DNA from: Metabacillus sp. KUDC1714 | Lineage (GTDB): Bacteria > Bacillota > Bacilli > Bacillales > Bacillaceae | DNA length: 64,000 nucleotides | Reading direction: 5' to 3' | Assembly (NCBI RefSeq): GCF_014217835.1 | Contig: NZ_CP055263.1 | Span: 1,240,001-1,304,000, forward strand | In this document: positions 29,871 through 38,764 of the stretch, piece by piece | Numbering within the stretch: the stretch's first letter is position 1 | Layout of the letters: each line of letters opens with the position of its first letter | The notes under the pieces: generated by a model | Told to the model about the DNA's origin: nothing | What the model saw: only the letters and a program-made list of their open reading frames with translations | Database searches by the model: none | Program-made: the position numbers and the translations under genes

Positions 29871-30842
29871 TTACCACCCCTGATAAGAATCTAATGTATC
29901 CTGAGTGACAAGCTCAACAGGTACTTTAATAAGCTCTTCGACATCTTCCCCATTTTTTACTTTCATGCCAATTTCAACTGCCTTTTTCACCATTTCGCTA
30001 GGTGATTGAGCTGAAGTAGCCATGATCGTGCTTCCTTCTTTTGCCATGGCATCGGCTGCTTCGGGAGCACCATCAACGCCAACTACGAAAAACTCATCCT
30101 TACGTCCAGCTTGCTCTTGAGCAATTTCTACCCCGATTGCTTCAGGATCATTGATTGCAAAAACAGCGTCAATTGATCCAGAAGGATTTGCTTGTAAAAT
30201 ACTTTCCATAACAGTTAATGCTTTTTCACGGTTCCCCTCACCATTTTGCTTCGCAACTACTTTAATTTCAGAATCTTTAATTACATCCTCAAATCCTTTA
30301 ATACGATCGGCAACTGCTGAAACTGGAGGTCCATCAATAATGACAATGTCTCCTTTGCCATTTAATTGTTCAACCACATACTCACCAGCAAGTTTACCAG
30401 CTTGGTAGTTATCTGAAGTGACTGTTGCATCAACGCCCCCTTCAGCATTTGTATCAACTGCGATTACTGGTATTCCTGCTCCCTTTGCTTGTTGAACAGC
30501 GGCAGCGATCCCCTTCGTATCAACAGCATTTAATAAAATGACATCTACCTCTTTTGTAATAAAGTCTTCAATTTGCGAGGTTTGTTTTGCAAGATCATAT
30601 TCAGCACTTTCAACAAGAACCTCAGCACCTAATTCCTTCCCTGCTTCCTCAGCACCTTTTCCCATTGCAACGAAAAATGGATTTGCCAAAGTACCTACAG
30701 TTAATCCGATTTTTAACTGATCATCACTTTTTTTCTCGCCAGTGCCTTCGTTTGATGATTCACTAGCACTACTACAAGCTGACATTAAGGCCATTACAAT
30801 TGTTGACACTAGCACTAATAAGCTTTTTACATTCTTTTTCAT
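29871..30842 (-). CDS. sugar ABC transporter substrate-binding lipoprotein (RbsB-like)
   Basis: The 323-residue lipoprotein has a signal peptide ending LMSAC with the lipobox cysteine near residue 23, then a Ser/Gly/Lys linker and a periplasmic-binding-protein I fold (KIGLTVGTLANPFFVAM, DVILLNAVDTKGIAAAV, IPVIAVDTNA, VVGVDGAPEA). GGGGG precedes the ATG. It is the first transport gene, with two perfect cre boxes upstream, so CcpA repression by preferred sugars is expected. Confidence 0.9.
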   Translation of the reverse strand: MKKNVKSLLVLVSTIVMALMSACSSASESSNEGTGEKKSDDQLKIGLTVGTLANPFFVAMGKGAEEAGKELGAEVLVESAEYDLAKQTSQIEDFITKEVDVILLNAVDTKGIAAAVQQAKGAGIPVIAVDTNAEGGVDATVTSDNYQAGKLAGEYVVEQLNGKGDIVIIDGPPVSAVADRIKGFEDVIKDSEIKVVAKQNGEGNREKALTVMESILQANPSGSIDAVFAINDPEAIGVEIAQEQAGRKDEFFVVGVDGAPEAADAMAKEGSTIMATSAQSPSEMVKKAVEIGMKVKNGEDVEELIKVPVELVTQDTLDSYQGW

Positions 30843-30914
30843 TTGTGAACCCCCTAGAAAATTAAAAAATTATAATACCGTTTTTTTACGAACTACAACA
30901 TTGGCAATCTAATC

Positions 30915-30928
30915 TGTTAACGCTTACA
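30915..30928 (-). promoter_or_regulatory. cre box 1 of the sugar ABC operon
   Basis: TGTAAGCGTTAACA on the minus strand matches the catabolite-responsive element TGWAANCGNTNWCA at all positions. It lies about 70 bp upstream of the binding-protein start. Confidence 0.85.
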
Positions 30929-30995
30929 AAACTATAACTATTTCACCTCCTTAAATCATTCAATTATGATTCAGTTAAAAGTGCTGTTGAGTAGT

Positions 30996-31009
30996 TGTTA
31001 CCGTTTACA
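30996..31009 (-). promoter_or_regulatory. cre box 2 of the sugar ABC operon
   Basis: TGTAAACGGTAACA on the minus strand also matches TGWAANCGNTNWCA at all positions. It is 81 bp from cre box 1, close to eight helical turns, which suits CcpA looping. Confidence 0.85.
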
Positions 31010-31419
31010 TATTTTTCTCAAAGATTAACTCACAGGATGATTATTATTGGTTGTTTTAAATTCAATATTGCTTATTATTGACTACTTTTGATTGATTTTG
31101 ATTATATTACGCTCATTTACAATTGTCAACACATTAGGAAAATTCAGTAAATTATGTGAGGATACTAAATTTTTAGCTTTTACGACTAGTACACAACCTG
31201 TGTTTTAATAAGAATTTCTGAGCAAATCTCTTTCAAATTCTGATAAAACGATTTTTCAAAATATTTATTTTTGTGAAATTATCTATGTAAAAAAGAATTT
31301 TTTTCGAGTTGTTGCATAATGAAGGCAAAATAAAAAGAGCTTTAAACCCTATCTGTCAATCAGTAGACAAACGAGTCAGCTCCAAATTTAAACGGTTTAT
31401 GTAAAACAATGAAAGCTTT
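31010..31419. other. AT-rich upstream region, no gene seen
   Basis: Between cre box 2 and the DeoR regulator gene the DNA is AT-rich and non-coding. It contains loosely repeated CAATA/AATAAT words at 31040-31090 that could be regulator half-sites. Weakly paired DNA follows the DeoR stop codon (31340-31400). I see no convincing terminator. Confidence 0.3.
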
Positions 31420-32172
31420 TTAAAAAGCTACACTGTAAATTTCCACTTTCTCCTTATACTTGTCCAGGTTTATTGACTCCTCTTCATTTGTAATAATTTT
31501 AGCTTGATGTAGATCAGCAAATTTTGAAAAGGAAACCTCTCCAAATTTCCTATGATCTGTAAGGATAAACGGTTCACGAGAGAGGGCAATAGCCTTTGCT
31601 TTCAGTTGTGCTTCTTCAGGATCAGGAGTAGTAAAACCTAGTTCATAGTGAATTGCATTTGTTCCGATAAAGCATTTATCAAAACGATAATTTTGAATAC
31701 TTTCATATGCATTGCTGCCAATCATCGCTCTTGTTACTTTTTTTACACTTCCTCCGATGATATATGTATTTATATCCTTTTCTAGTAATGCATCCAAATG
31801 GTCAATCCCATTTGTAACCGCAACAATGTTCTTTCCTTCTAAATACTGGATCATTTGGTAGGTTGTTGTCCCTGCATCTAGGTAGACACAATCTCCATCT
31901 TCAATTAGCTTAGCTGCATATTTTGCTATCATGCTTTTTTCTTTTAAATTTTGAGTTGATTTTTCAACCATACTTAGTTCTTCACGTTTTCTTTGTAACA
32001 GTGAAGCACCACCATGTACGCGCTTTAAATAGTTCTGCTTTTCTAATTGATCCAAGTCACGTCTCAAAGTGGATTCTGAGCTATTTGTTAACTCGACTAA
32101 ATCATGAATTTTAACATTTTCTTTTTCTTTTAAAAGCTCTAATATCAAACGATGACGCTCAGTTATAAGCAA
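31420..32172 (-). CDS. DeoR family transcriptional regulator
   Basis: The 250-residue protein has an N-terminal DeoR helix-turn-helix (LITERHRLILELLKEKENVKIHDLVEL, SESTLRRDLDQLEK, KRVHGGASL) and a DeoRC sugar-phosphate sensor domain with the ligand loop YLDAGTTTYQMIQYL. The start is TTG at 32172, preceded by GGGGGGA; an upstream TTG lies inside that site. It sits upstream of the sugar ABC operon on the same strand and is its likely regulator, with a phosphorylated sugar as inferred effector. Confidence 0.87.
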   Translation of the reverse strand: MLITERHRLILELLKEKENVKIHDLVELTNSSESTLRRDLDQLEKQNYLKRVHGGASLLQRKREELSMVEKSTQNLKEKSMIAKYAAKLIEDGDCVYLDAGTTTYQMIQYLEGKNIVAVTNGIDHLDALLEKDINTYIIGGSVKKVTRAMIGSNAYESIQNYRFDKCFIGTNAIHYELGFTTPDPEEAQLKAKAIALSREPFILTDHRKFGEVSFSKFADLHQAKIITNEEESINLDKYKEKVEIYSVAF

Positions 32173-32308
32173 AAAAACTCCCCCCAAACAATGTTAATTA
32201 TCTTTTTACTTTAGTATAGTATAGAAATGCTTAAAAATCTTCCTAGGACAAATTAGGTTTCTCGAATATGACTTTTCTTAGCTAAGCAGAATTTCTAAAA
32301 TTACCCAT

Positions 32309-32332
32309 AAAAAAAAGCAGTCATTAACTGCC
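32309..32332 (-). terminator. terminator of the DUF47 gene
   Basis: On the minus strand GCAGT, a five-base loop, ACTGC is followed by eight T bases, 15 bp past the stop codon. Confidence 0.8.
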
Positions 32333-32347
32333 TAAAAATGGTTATAC

Positions 32348-32971
32348 CTATGCATTTTTCATGATGATCGTATCAAGTGTTTTGGCAACTTTACAGCAAT
32401 CATTTACGATACCTTCAAGAGATTCGTATATTTCTTTGTATTGAATAATCATAATCGGGTCTTTCATGGTTGCAAACAAATTTTTAATCGACATTCGCAA
32501 AAGATTATTCGTATCTGACTCTAGTTCCTTTATTTTTAAAGAATACGGTGTGATAGAAAGTAACTTTTTCCTGGATAAAAGATTGATAGCACTTGAAATT
32601 TCAATTGAGCTGTCATGAATTTTTTGAGCAAATTTCTTCATATGCTCTGTAGACTTTGTAACAGAATACATTTCTAATAAACCAGCCGTATGCTCCATAC
32701 CATCTAATACATCGTCCAAGTATACCGCCAATTGTAAGAGATCTTCACGCTCAATTGAAGTAATATAGGTATGGCTTAATTCTTTCGTAATTGTTTCTAC
32801 ATATCTATCTCCATTAACTTCATACTCTTTTATTGTTTTTAATAAGAGCTGTAGTCCTTGATTACTTGAAATATCTTGTGCCAAAAAAAACGTTGTTGCA
32901 CTTTGTAAATTATCTGTCATTTTTAATAGTAATTCTGAGAATTTATCCTTTTTTCCCCTAAAAAAAACCAT
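32348..32971 (-). CDS. DUF47 (PhoU-like) family protein
   Basis: The 207-residue all-helical protein is related to PhoU and to Pit-accessory proteins such as YkaA (FFRGKKDKFSELLLKMTDNLQ, LAVYLDDVLDGMEHTAGLLEMY). Such proteins usually modulate a Pit phosphate or metal transporter encoded next to them; no Pit gene is adjacent here. GGGGGA is seven bases before the ATG at 32971, and the five-codon upstream extension is not needed. A Spo0A-box-like site lies about 150 bp upstream. Confidence 0.8.
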   Translation of the reverse strand: MVFFRGKKDKFSELLLKMTDNLQSATTFFLAQDISSNQGLQLLLKTIKEYEVNGDRYVETITKELSHTYITSIEREDLLQLAVYLDDVLDGMEHTAGLLEMYSVTKSTEHMKKFAQKIHDSSIEISSAINLLSRKKLLSITPYSLKIKELESDTNNLLRMSIKNLFATMKDPIMIIQYKEIYESLEGIVNDCCKVAKTLDTIIMKNA

Positions 32972-33229
32972 TGTCTTTTCCCCCATTGAAACCCAAAAAA
33001 ATTAGAAAACGTTGTTGCTTCTCGTAAGAAATGGTGAAAATCTTCGTTCTTTGTAAACGAAGAAAATTTCACATCCTTAACGAATTATATAGAATTTTGA
33101 CGAGTTTTGATAGATTTTGTCGAATACTTTACAAAAAATTTACAATGTCATCATGTCTTGTCTTTAATATGAAGAGGTAAAACATGAGGTACAATTATTG
33201 TACATGAAAGCGATTGCTTTTTCTAATAT

Positions 33230-33259
33230 AAAAAAGATCTGACTAATGAAAGCCAGATC
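33230..33259 (-). terminator. terminator of swrC
   Basis: On the minus strand GATCTGG, a loop, CAGATC is followed by a T-run, nine bases past the swrC stop. Confidence 0.75.
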
Positions 33260-33267
33260 CTACATTT

Positions 33268-36200
33268 TTATTCTTCTTCAACTAATGACTTTTTACGACG
33301 AAGCTTACTCAATAATTCATAAACAATTGGGACCATGACAAGCGTTAACAGTGTAGAGCTTGTAAGACCACCAATAACAGTTACACCAAGTCCCTTCGAA
33401 ATAATCCCACTTCCTTCAAGACCTAATGCTAATGGAATTAATGCACCGATTGTCGCGATAGCTGTCATTAAAATTGGACGGAGACGAGTTGTTCCAGCTT
33501 CTAATAACGCCTCACGCGTACTTAGTCCTTCTTTCTCTTTATGGATCACTCGGTCAATTAAGACAATAGCATTCGTTACAACGATACCGATAAGCATTAA
33601 TGCACCAATCATCGCATTTACACTTAACGTTTCACCTGCAATTAGCAGTCCTACTAATGCACCAATGACCGTGAACGGTAACGAGAACAAGATCGCAAAT
33701 GGTGCCAAACCACCACCAAATGTAATAACTAGAATGAAATACACGATCGCGATTGCTGCTAACATTGCTAAACCTAGCTGTGTAAACGATTCTTGAATAT
33801 CTTCGGTTACTCCACCCATGTTAATATCAATTGAGGATGGAACATCGATATCCTCTACTTCAGCTTGAACATCTGCCGATACTTTAGCTACATCATCAGT
33901 CTTAATTTCTCCGGAAACTTGAACATAGATTTTCCCATCACGTCTTGTGACCGTATTAGAGGTTTCGCCTTCTTTCACCTCAACAACATCGCCAATCTTC
34001 ACTTTTTTTCCAAGTGGTGATTGAATCGTTTTATCTGTTAGGTCATCTATTGTTTCATAGTCTTCCTCTTCTACTTGTAGATAAACATTTAATTCTTCTC
34101 CATCCTTTTCAACTTTTGTTAAAACAGGACGTTCTCTTGTTGGACTTAGTTCCATACCAATTTGTGCTGCAGATAATCCAAGCTTGCTTAACTCTTCATG
34201 ATTTGCAACAAACGTATATTCATCATACGTTTCAGACATACTTGATTCGACATTCTTTAATGAATCATTACTTTCCATAATTTCTTGTACTTCTTTTACA
34301 ACTGGCTCGATGTCTTCCATGTTGTTCCCATATACAAACATCGTAATCGCATTACTTGCTCCAGTAGAAGTGAAGTCTTGTGAAGCCCACTCTCCGCCAC
34401 CCTTTGCAGTAGCCTTTAAGTCTTCAATTACCTTTTCTTTCTCTTCAGTAAAGTTTTCTGTATCATCCTCATATTCAACGAAGAAGATCGCACTATTTGT
34501 ATCACCAGGATTCATAGGATTTTCACTTCCTAATGAATATTGGACAGTTTTTACATCTTCTCGATCCATAAAGAAGCTTTCGGCAATTGCTGTCTGTTTT
34601 TCAGCCTGTTCTCTCGTTTCACCTGGTTTTGGTTTATACGTAACCATCATCATTTTTTCTTCCTCAGATGATATGAAACTCACGCCAATAATTGGAACAA
34701 GGAACAAACTACCAACTAACATTAAAATAGCAATCGATGACGTAATCACTTTATGATTTAATGTCCAATTTAAAATGCTGCGATACATTCCAGTGAACTT
34801 ACCTGGTTTATGTTCATCATGTTTAATCTTAGTTTCGCCGTAAAGGCTTTTCTTAAATAAACTATGGGCCATCATTGGAACAATTGTAATAGCAACTAGC
34901 AATGATGCTAAAAGTGAAAATACGATCGTTAAGGCAAAAGGTAAGAATAATTCACCAATCATTCCTTTAACAAGCGCTAATGGCAGGAATACTGCTATCG
35001 TAACGACTGTTGAGGACAAAATCGGCATGAACATTTCTTTCGTTGCTTCACGTACCAATGCTTTTCCTTTAAGAACCTCTCCTTTAAGAGACATTCTTCG
35101 ATAGATATTTTCAATAACAACGATAGAGTCATCAACGACACGGCCAATTGCTACAGTCATGGCTCCTAGGGTCATCATGTTTAGTGTAATATCCATTTGA
35201 TTTAGCAGGATAACCGCAATTAACAATGATAACGGAATCGAGATGATTGAAATCAATGTTGATTTAATATCTCTTAAAAAGATGAGAATAATCACAACAG
35301 CAAAGAGTGCCCCAAACAATGCTTTACTTAACATTGTGCTAACAGACTCTTCAATTGGAGTAGCTTGATCAAGTGTATACACAATATCTAAGCCTTTCAG
35401 TTCATCCTCAAACTCAGATAATTCTGCTTCCACTTCTTTTGCTACATCTACAGTATTTGCATCTGTTGCTTTTACAATTTGGATACCAATTGCTTCTTTC
35501 CCATTTGTTCTAGAAATGGATTCTGCTTTACCAACTAAATTAATTTCAGCTATCTCAGAAAGTTTAACTGTTGGTAGCTCAATTGCTTGTGCTGCTTGTG
35601 CTGCTTGAGACGCTTGCTCCTGACCAGCAGCTGCATTACCCATACCTGACTGACCAGTCATACCTGAAGCTTGTTCCCCCATTGCAGCTTGCCCAGCTCC
35701 TGGATTTTGAGGTGTAACAGGTATTTCTAGATTTTTCAGATCTTCTAAGCTTGTAATATTACCGTCTACTACAACTGATTTTTCTGTCTTATCTAATGTG
35801 TATAGGCCTAGCGGAAAATTAACGTCAGCTCCTTTAATAAGGTTTTGAACCGTTTCCTCATCAAGGCCGTACTCTTGCATTTTATCATCATTGAAGACAA
35901 ATTCTACTTCCTCTACTTGCTGACCTGATATTTGAACAGAAGATACCCCGTCAACTCCTTTTAATGCAGGAAGGATGCGGTCTTCAACGATCGTCGTAAG
36001 CTCAGCTAGTGATTGCTCATCATTTGCAATACTTAATGCTAGGATAGGAAAGGCATTTAGGCTAAGTCGAGAAACTTCAGGCTCATTTGCACCTTCTGGT
36101 AATTCAATATCTGCTAAAGCGTCGTTTAATTCATCCTCTGCTTCATCCATATTCTTTTCAAATCCATATTCTACTTGAATGGATGATGCATTTTGCATGG

Positions 36201-36453
36201 AGTTTGAGCTTACTACATTGACTCCATTTAGATTTTGAACGATTTGCTCAATTGGTACGGATACGTTATCGGCAACTTCCTCAGGTGTTGCTCCCGGATA
36301 TACTGTTGTAACTGATATGATTGGAGTGTTAATATTAGGTATTGTTTCCAACTTCATATTTAACCCCGAATACAGTCCGGCTACAGTGATAATGATCGTA
36401 AGTAACCATACAGCAAACTTGTTTCGTAAGACAAAATTAATTATGCTATTCAT
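33268..36453 (-). CDS. swrC: RND family efflux transporter (SwrC/YerP-like)
   Basis: The 1061-residue pump has the AcrB/MMPL-like layout: TM1 at residues 10-30, a large extracellular porter loop, a cluster of TM helices around 370-545 including AIGRVVDDSIVVIENIYRR with the proton-relay acidic pair, a second loop and a final TM cluster. B. subtilis SwrC exports surfactin and confers self-resistance and swarming. A Gln/Ala/Gly/Met-rich linker at about residues 249-291 is inserted in the first loop. GGGGG precedes the ATG at 36453. It is divergent from a TetR gene, as in yerO/swrC. Confidence 0.9.
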   Translation of the reverse strand: MNSIINFVLRNKFAVWLLTIIITVAGLYSGLNMKLETIPNINTPIISVTTVYPGATPEEVADNVSVPIEQIVQNLNGVNVVSSNSMQNASSIQVEYGFEKNMDEAEDELNDALADIELPEGANEPEVSRLSLNAFPILALSIANDEQSLAELTTIVEDRILPALKGVDGVSSVQISGQQVEEVEFVFNDDKMQEYGLDEETVQNLIKGADVNFPLGLYTLDKTEKSVVVDGNITSLEDLKNLEIPVTPQNPGAGQAAMGEQASGMTGQSGMGNAAAGQEQASQAAQAAQAIELPTVKLSEIAEINLVGKAESISRTNGKEAIGIQIVKATDANTVDVAKEVEAELSEFEDELKGLDIVYTLDQATPIEESVSTMLSKALFGALFAVVIILIFLRDIKSTLISIISIPLSLLIAVILLNQMDITLNMMTLGAMTVAIGRVVDDSIVVIENIYRRMSLKGEVLKGKALVREATKEMFMPILSSTVVTIAVFLPLALVKGMIGELFLPFALTIVFSLLASLLVAITIVPMMAHSLFKKSLYGETKIKHDEHKPGKFTGMYRSILNWTLNHKVITSSIAILMLVGSLFLVPIIGVSFISSEEEKMMMVTYKPKPGETREQAEKQTAIAESFFMDREDVKTVQYSLGSENPMNPGDTNSAIFFVEYEDDTENFTEEKEKVIEDLKATAKGGGEWASQDFTSTGASNAITMFVYGNNMEDIEPVVKEVQEIMESNDSLKNVESSMSETYDEYTFVANHEELSKLGLSAAQIGMELSPTRERPVLTKVEKDGEELNVYLQVEEEDYETIDDLTDKTIQSPLGKKVKIGDVVEVKEGETSNTVTRRDGKIYVQVSGEIKTDDVAKVSADVQAEVEDIDVPSSIDINMGGVTEDIQESFTQLGLAMLAAIAIVYFILVITFGGGLAPFAILFSLPFTVIGALVGLLIAGETLSVNAMIGALMLIGIVVTNAIVLIDRVIHKEKEGLSTREALLEAGTTRLRPILMTAIATIGALIPLALGLEGSGIISKGLGVTVIGGLTSSTLLTLVMVPIVYELLSKLRRKKSLVEEE

Positions 36454-36481
36454 GTTATCCCCCAATATATTGATTATCAAT

Positions 36482-36588
36482 TGACTAATAGGTCACAATA
36501 TCTAATAATATAAATGACCAAGTGGTCATAGTCAACATTTCTGGAAACAATCAGACATTAATTTTTTGTAAATGTGAACAAAAGGTCA
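36482..36588. promoter_or_regulatory. three TetR operator candidates (TGANN-N4-GGTCA)
   Basis: Between swrC and yerO lie TGACT AATA GGTCA (36482-36495), TGACC AAGT GGTCA (36515-36528) and TGAAC AAAA GGTCA (36575-36588). The middle one extends to the perfect palindrome ATGACCA-AG-TGGTCAT. All share the right half and the 4-bp spacer. They are the likely binding sites of the divergent TetR regulator on both promoters. Confidence 0.75.
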
Positions 36589-36642
36589 TAATACTTTTAG
36601 CATATCCAATACAATTGCTAAGAAACTCTTAAGGAGAAAAAG

Positions 36643-37491
36643 ATGAAGGAAAAGGAAAAGAAAATTATTGAAGCAGGAATTAGTCTTTTTGCTAGAAAAG
36701 GTTATTCTTCAACTTCGATCCAAGAAATCGTCGATGCTTGCGGGATTTCAAAGGGAGCATTTTATCTCTATTTCAAATCGAAAGAGGCACTATTACTAGC
36801 AGCTTTTAAATATCAATTTCAAACCATCCAATCAAAGCTAGATGCCTTGCCAGTAAAGGATTTAACACCACGCGAAACATTTATTGCCCAGCTAGTAACA
36901 CAGCTAGAAGAAGTTCAAAAAAATAAAGAATTTATCATTATGCAAACTCGTGAACAAACGATTCCGATCAATTCAGAGGTCGAAGAATTTGTTAGAAAAA
37001 TCAGTGCTGAGATCGGAAGTTTTTATCATAAATCACTACTAAATATATACGGCACAGCCATTAAACGTTTTATTTATGATTTAAACATAATTCTCCAAGG
37101 TATTGTTCATTCCTATTTAAAGCTAATTATCTTTGATAAAACTACCATTGATTTACACAAATTAGCGGGGTTTATTCTTAACAGAATGGATGATCTTGCA
37201 GCTGGATTTACAAGTTCAAATGAAGAACCTATTTTAACAGCTGATTGTATAGAAAAATTGTCTAAATTGTATCCAGAGCCGAGTCGGGAGGATATCGTAA
37301 GACAAATAAAGCTTTCTAAGGACAAGATAGATAACGAGGATATTATTATTACTCTAGATGTACTAGAGGGAGAAATTGAGAGGGAGACACCAAGAAGTCC
37401 TGTCATACAAGGTATGTTAGGTAATATTAGAGATGAACCTACTCTAGATGATTTGACCACAATGATCGAAAAGTTCTTCAAATTGAAGTAG
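36643..37491 (+). CDS. yerO: TetR/AcrR family regulator (YerO-like)
   Basis: The 282-residue regulator has an N-terminal TetR helix-turn-helix (IEAGISLFARKGYSSTSIQEIVDACGISKGAFYLYFKSKE) and a long ligand domain. It is divergently transcribed from the RND pump gene, as yerO is from swrC in B. subtilis, and three matching palindromes lie in between. It probably represses swrC and itself until a lipopeptide-like substrate binds. The ATG follows AAGGAG by seven bases. The call as yerO rests mainly on gene context. Confidence 0.85.
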   Translation: MKEKEKKIIEAGISLFARKGYSSTSIQEIVDACGISKGAFYLYFKSKEALLLAAFKYQFQTIQSKLDALPVKDLTPRETFIAQLVTQLEEVQKNKEFIIMQTREQTIPINSEVEEFVRKISAEIGSFYHKSLLNIYGTAIKRFIYDLNIILQGIVHSYLKLIIFDKTTIDLHKLAGFILNRMDDLAAGFTSSNEEPILTADCIEKLSKLYPEPSREDIVRQIKLSKDKIDNEDIIITLDVLEGEIERETPRSPVIQGMLGNIRDEPTLDDLTTMIEKFFKLK

Positions 37492-37513
37492 CTACAATAA
37501 GTAAATAAGTGAT

Positions 37514-37547
37514 AAAAAAAAGGATCTTCAAGTCAAGATCCTTTTTT
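37514..37547. terminator. bidirectional terminator after yerO
   Basis: AAAAAAGGATCTT, a short loop, AAGATCCTTTTTT is a perfect stem with T-runs on both strands. It serves yerO and the convergent small gene. Confidence 0.9.
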
Positions 37548-37548
37548 G

Positions 37549-37728
37549 TTAACGTTTGAAATAGAGAACAACGATAGCCAAAATTATTAATCCTATAAAT
37601 AAAAAGGGCCCTACACCCGAACTATATACAATATGAATTCTAACATGGAGAATAACATTAACAACAAGTGTTATTATTAGGAAAATACACAAAATAGTGA
37701 TTAGAAGCATCTTTCTATTTCTATTCAA
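37549..37728 (-). CDS. small two-helix membrane protein, hypothetical
   Basis: The predicted protein has about 59 residues and two hydrophobic helices (MLLITILCIFLIITLVVNVI, and LFIGLIILAIVVLYF) joined by a short loop. AAAGGGG lies nine bases before a TTG at 37728, which is the best-supported start; the frame is open further upstream. I do not recognise the family. The shared terminator supports it being expressed. Confidence 0.45.
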   Translation of the reverse strand: MNRNRKMLLITILCIFLIITLVVNVILHVRIHIVYSSGVGPFLFIGLIILAIVVLYFKR

Positions 37729-37791
37729 AACAATCAGCCCCTTTATGGACGCTTGTATTCTGATAAGAAGTAAGAAATCCTTATAAAACAA

Positions 37792-38169
37792 TATGTTAAC
37801 CTCACCTTGTATTATTCTGGAAATTAAATAACAAGCCCTTTAAAAAAGCCTAATGTTTCTGCATACTCTATGCAAAACAAGTTATCTTATGTACTTCATT
37901 TATCACTGGGATCGGGTTGTCGATCGCATATCCATAGTACAAGAATGATTTAGTTTTCGCTAAACAATAAAAAACGCTTGAACATATTTTGTAAGTAGTT
38001 CCGTTTTTGTGGAGAAACATTGTATTTAGCATATCAATTATCAAAGTAATTGGTATGCTCTTTTCGTTAGTACAACAACATGTTCTTTCCTAATTCCCCC
38101 AATGAAATGTAACCACTTGACATTTTTGTAGGCTGTTTTTAATACAATTCTTGATAGAGGTGATGAAAA
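37792..38169. other. intergenic region with hairpin at 38028-38059
   Basis: This stretch has no gene. AGCATATCAATTA pairs with TAATTGGTATGCT (38028-38059) and is followed by CTTTTC, a terminator-like structure without an obvious gene upstream on the plus strand. The ribosome binding site of cwlJ ends the region. A sporulation promoter is expected upstream of cwlJ, but I could not place one with confidence. Confidence 0.35.
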
Positions 38170-38610
38170 GTGACGAGAGTAAAACATAGAGATAGTGACA
38201 TTGATTTAATTGCACGGATGATGCGGGCAGAGGCTGTGGGTGAAGGGCGACTAGGGATGCTTATGGTTGGGAATGTCATTGTAAATCGAGCAGTAGTTGA
38301 TTGTTTAGATTTTAAGGATTTAAGAACCATACGGGATGTAATTTTTCATGTTCAAGGAGGAAATTACTCTTTTGAAGCAGTACAAAAAGGTAGTTTATTT
38401 TATAGTCCAGCAAGAGATGTAGAGAGAAGATTGGCACGAAATGTAGTAAAGTTTTGGAGACAACATCCTTCTAAGTATGCTCTTTGGTATTTTAATCCGT
38501 ATGGTACGTGTCCACCTACATGGTATAATCAACCATTTGCAGGTCAATATAAACAACATTGTTATTATGAGCCACAGGCTAATACATGCGAAAGTGCTTA
38601 TAGGTATTAA
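38170..38610 (+). CDS. cwlJ: spore-cortex cell wall hydrolase CwlJ
   Basis: CwlJ is a cortex-lytic enzyme of the SleB/Hydrolase_2 superfamily that sits in the spore coat and acts in Ca-dipicolinate germination. The 146-residue protein has the catalytic-region motif IARMMRAEAVGEGRLGMLMVGNVIVNR, and ALWYFNPYGTCPPTWYNQPF, FAGQYKQHCYY and a C-terminal TCESAYRY, which match B. subtilis CwlJ along its length. The start is GTG at 38170 with GAGGTGA upstream. The usual partner gerQ is not adjacent. This gene is the clearest sign that the host forms endospores. Confidence 0.92.
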   Translation: MTRVKHRDSDIDLIARMMRAEAVGEGRLGMLMVGNVIVNRAVVDCLDFKDLRTIRDVIFHVQGGNYSFEAVQKGSLFYSPARDVERRLARNVVKFWRQHPSKYALWYFNPYGTCPPTWYNQPFAGQYKQHCYYEPQANTCESAYRY

Positions 38611-38683
38611 AGAAAGCTTGACGACAGTTGTTACCTGTTCTTCAACTAACGTGGCATTTAATAAGCTATATACACTTCAAATC

Positions 38684-38720
38684 AAAAAGCTTGAGTTTTT
38701 TATTTGCCTCAAGCTTTTTT
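38684..38720. terminator. bidirectional terminator between cwlJ and the LacI gene
   Basis: AAAAAGCTTGAG, a loop, CTCAAGCTTTTTT forms a 12-bp stem with T-runs on both strands, placed between convergent genes. Confidence 0.88.
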
Positions 38721-38764
38721 GTCATCATCATTAGAATCGTTTATGTAGACACACGATCAGGTAC

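Noticed and set aside
36643..37491. Minus-strand frame 37113-37481 and similar frames opposite real genes
   Set aside because: They are antisense shadows without ribosome binding sites or recognisable domains.
38028..38059. Hairpin upstream of cwlJ as a riboswitch
   Set aside because: It is a simple stem-loop about 110 bp upstream with no conserved aptamer features; left as an unexplained hairpin.
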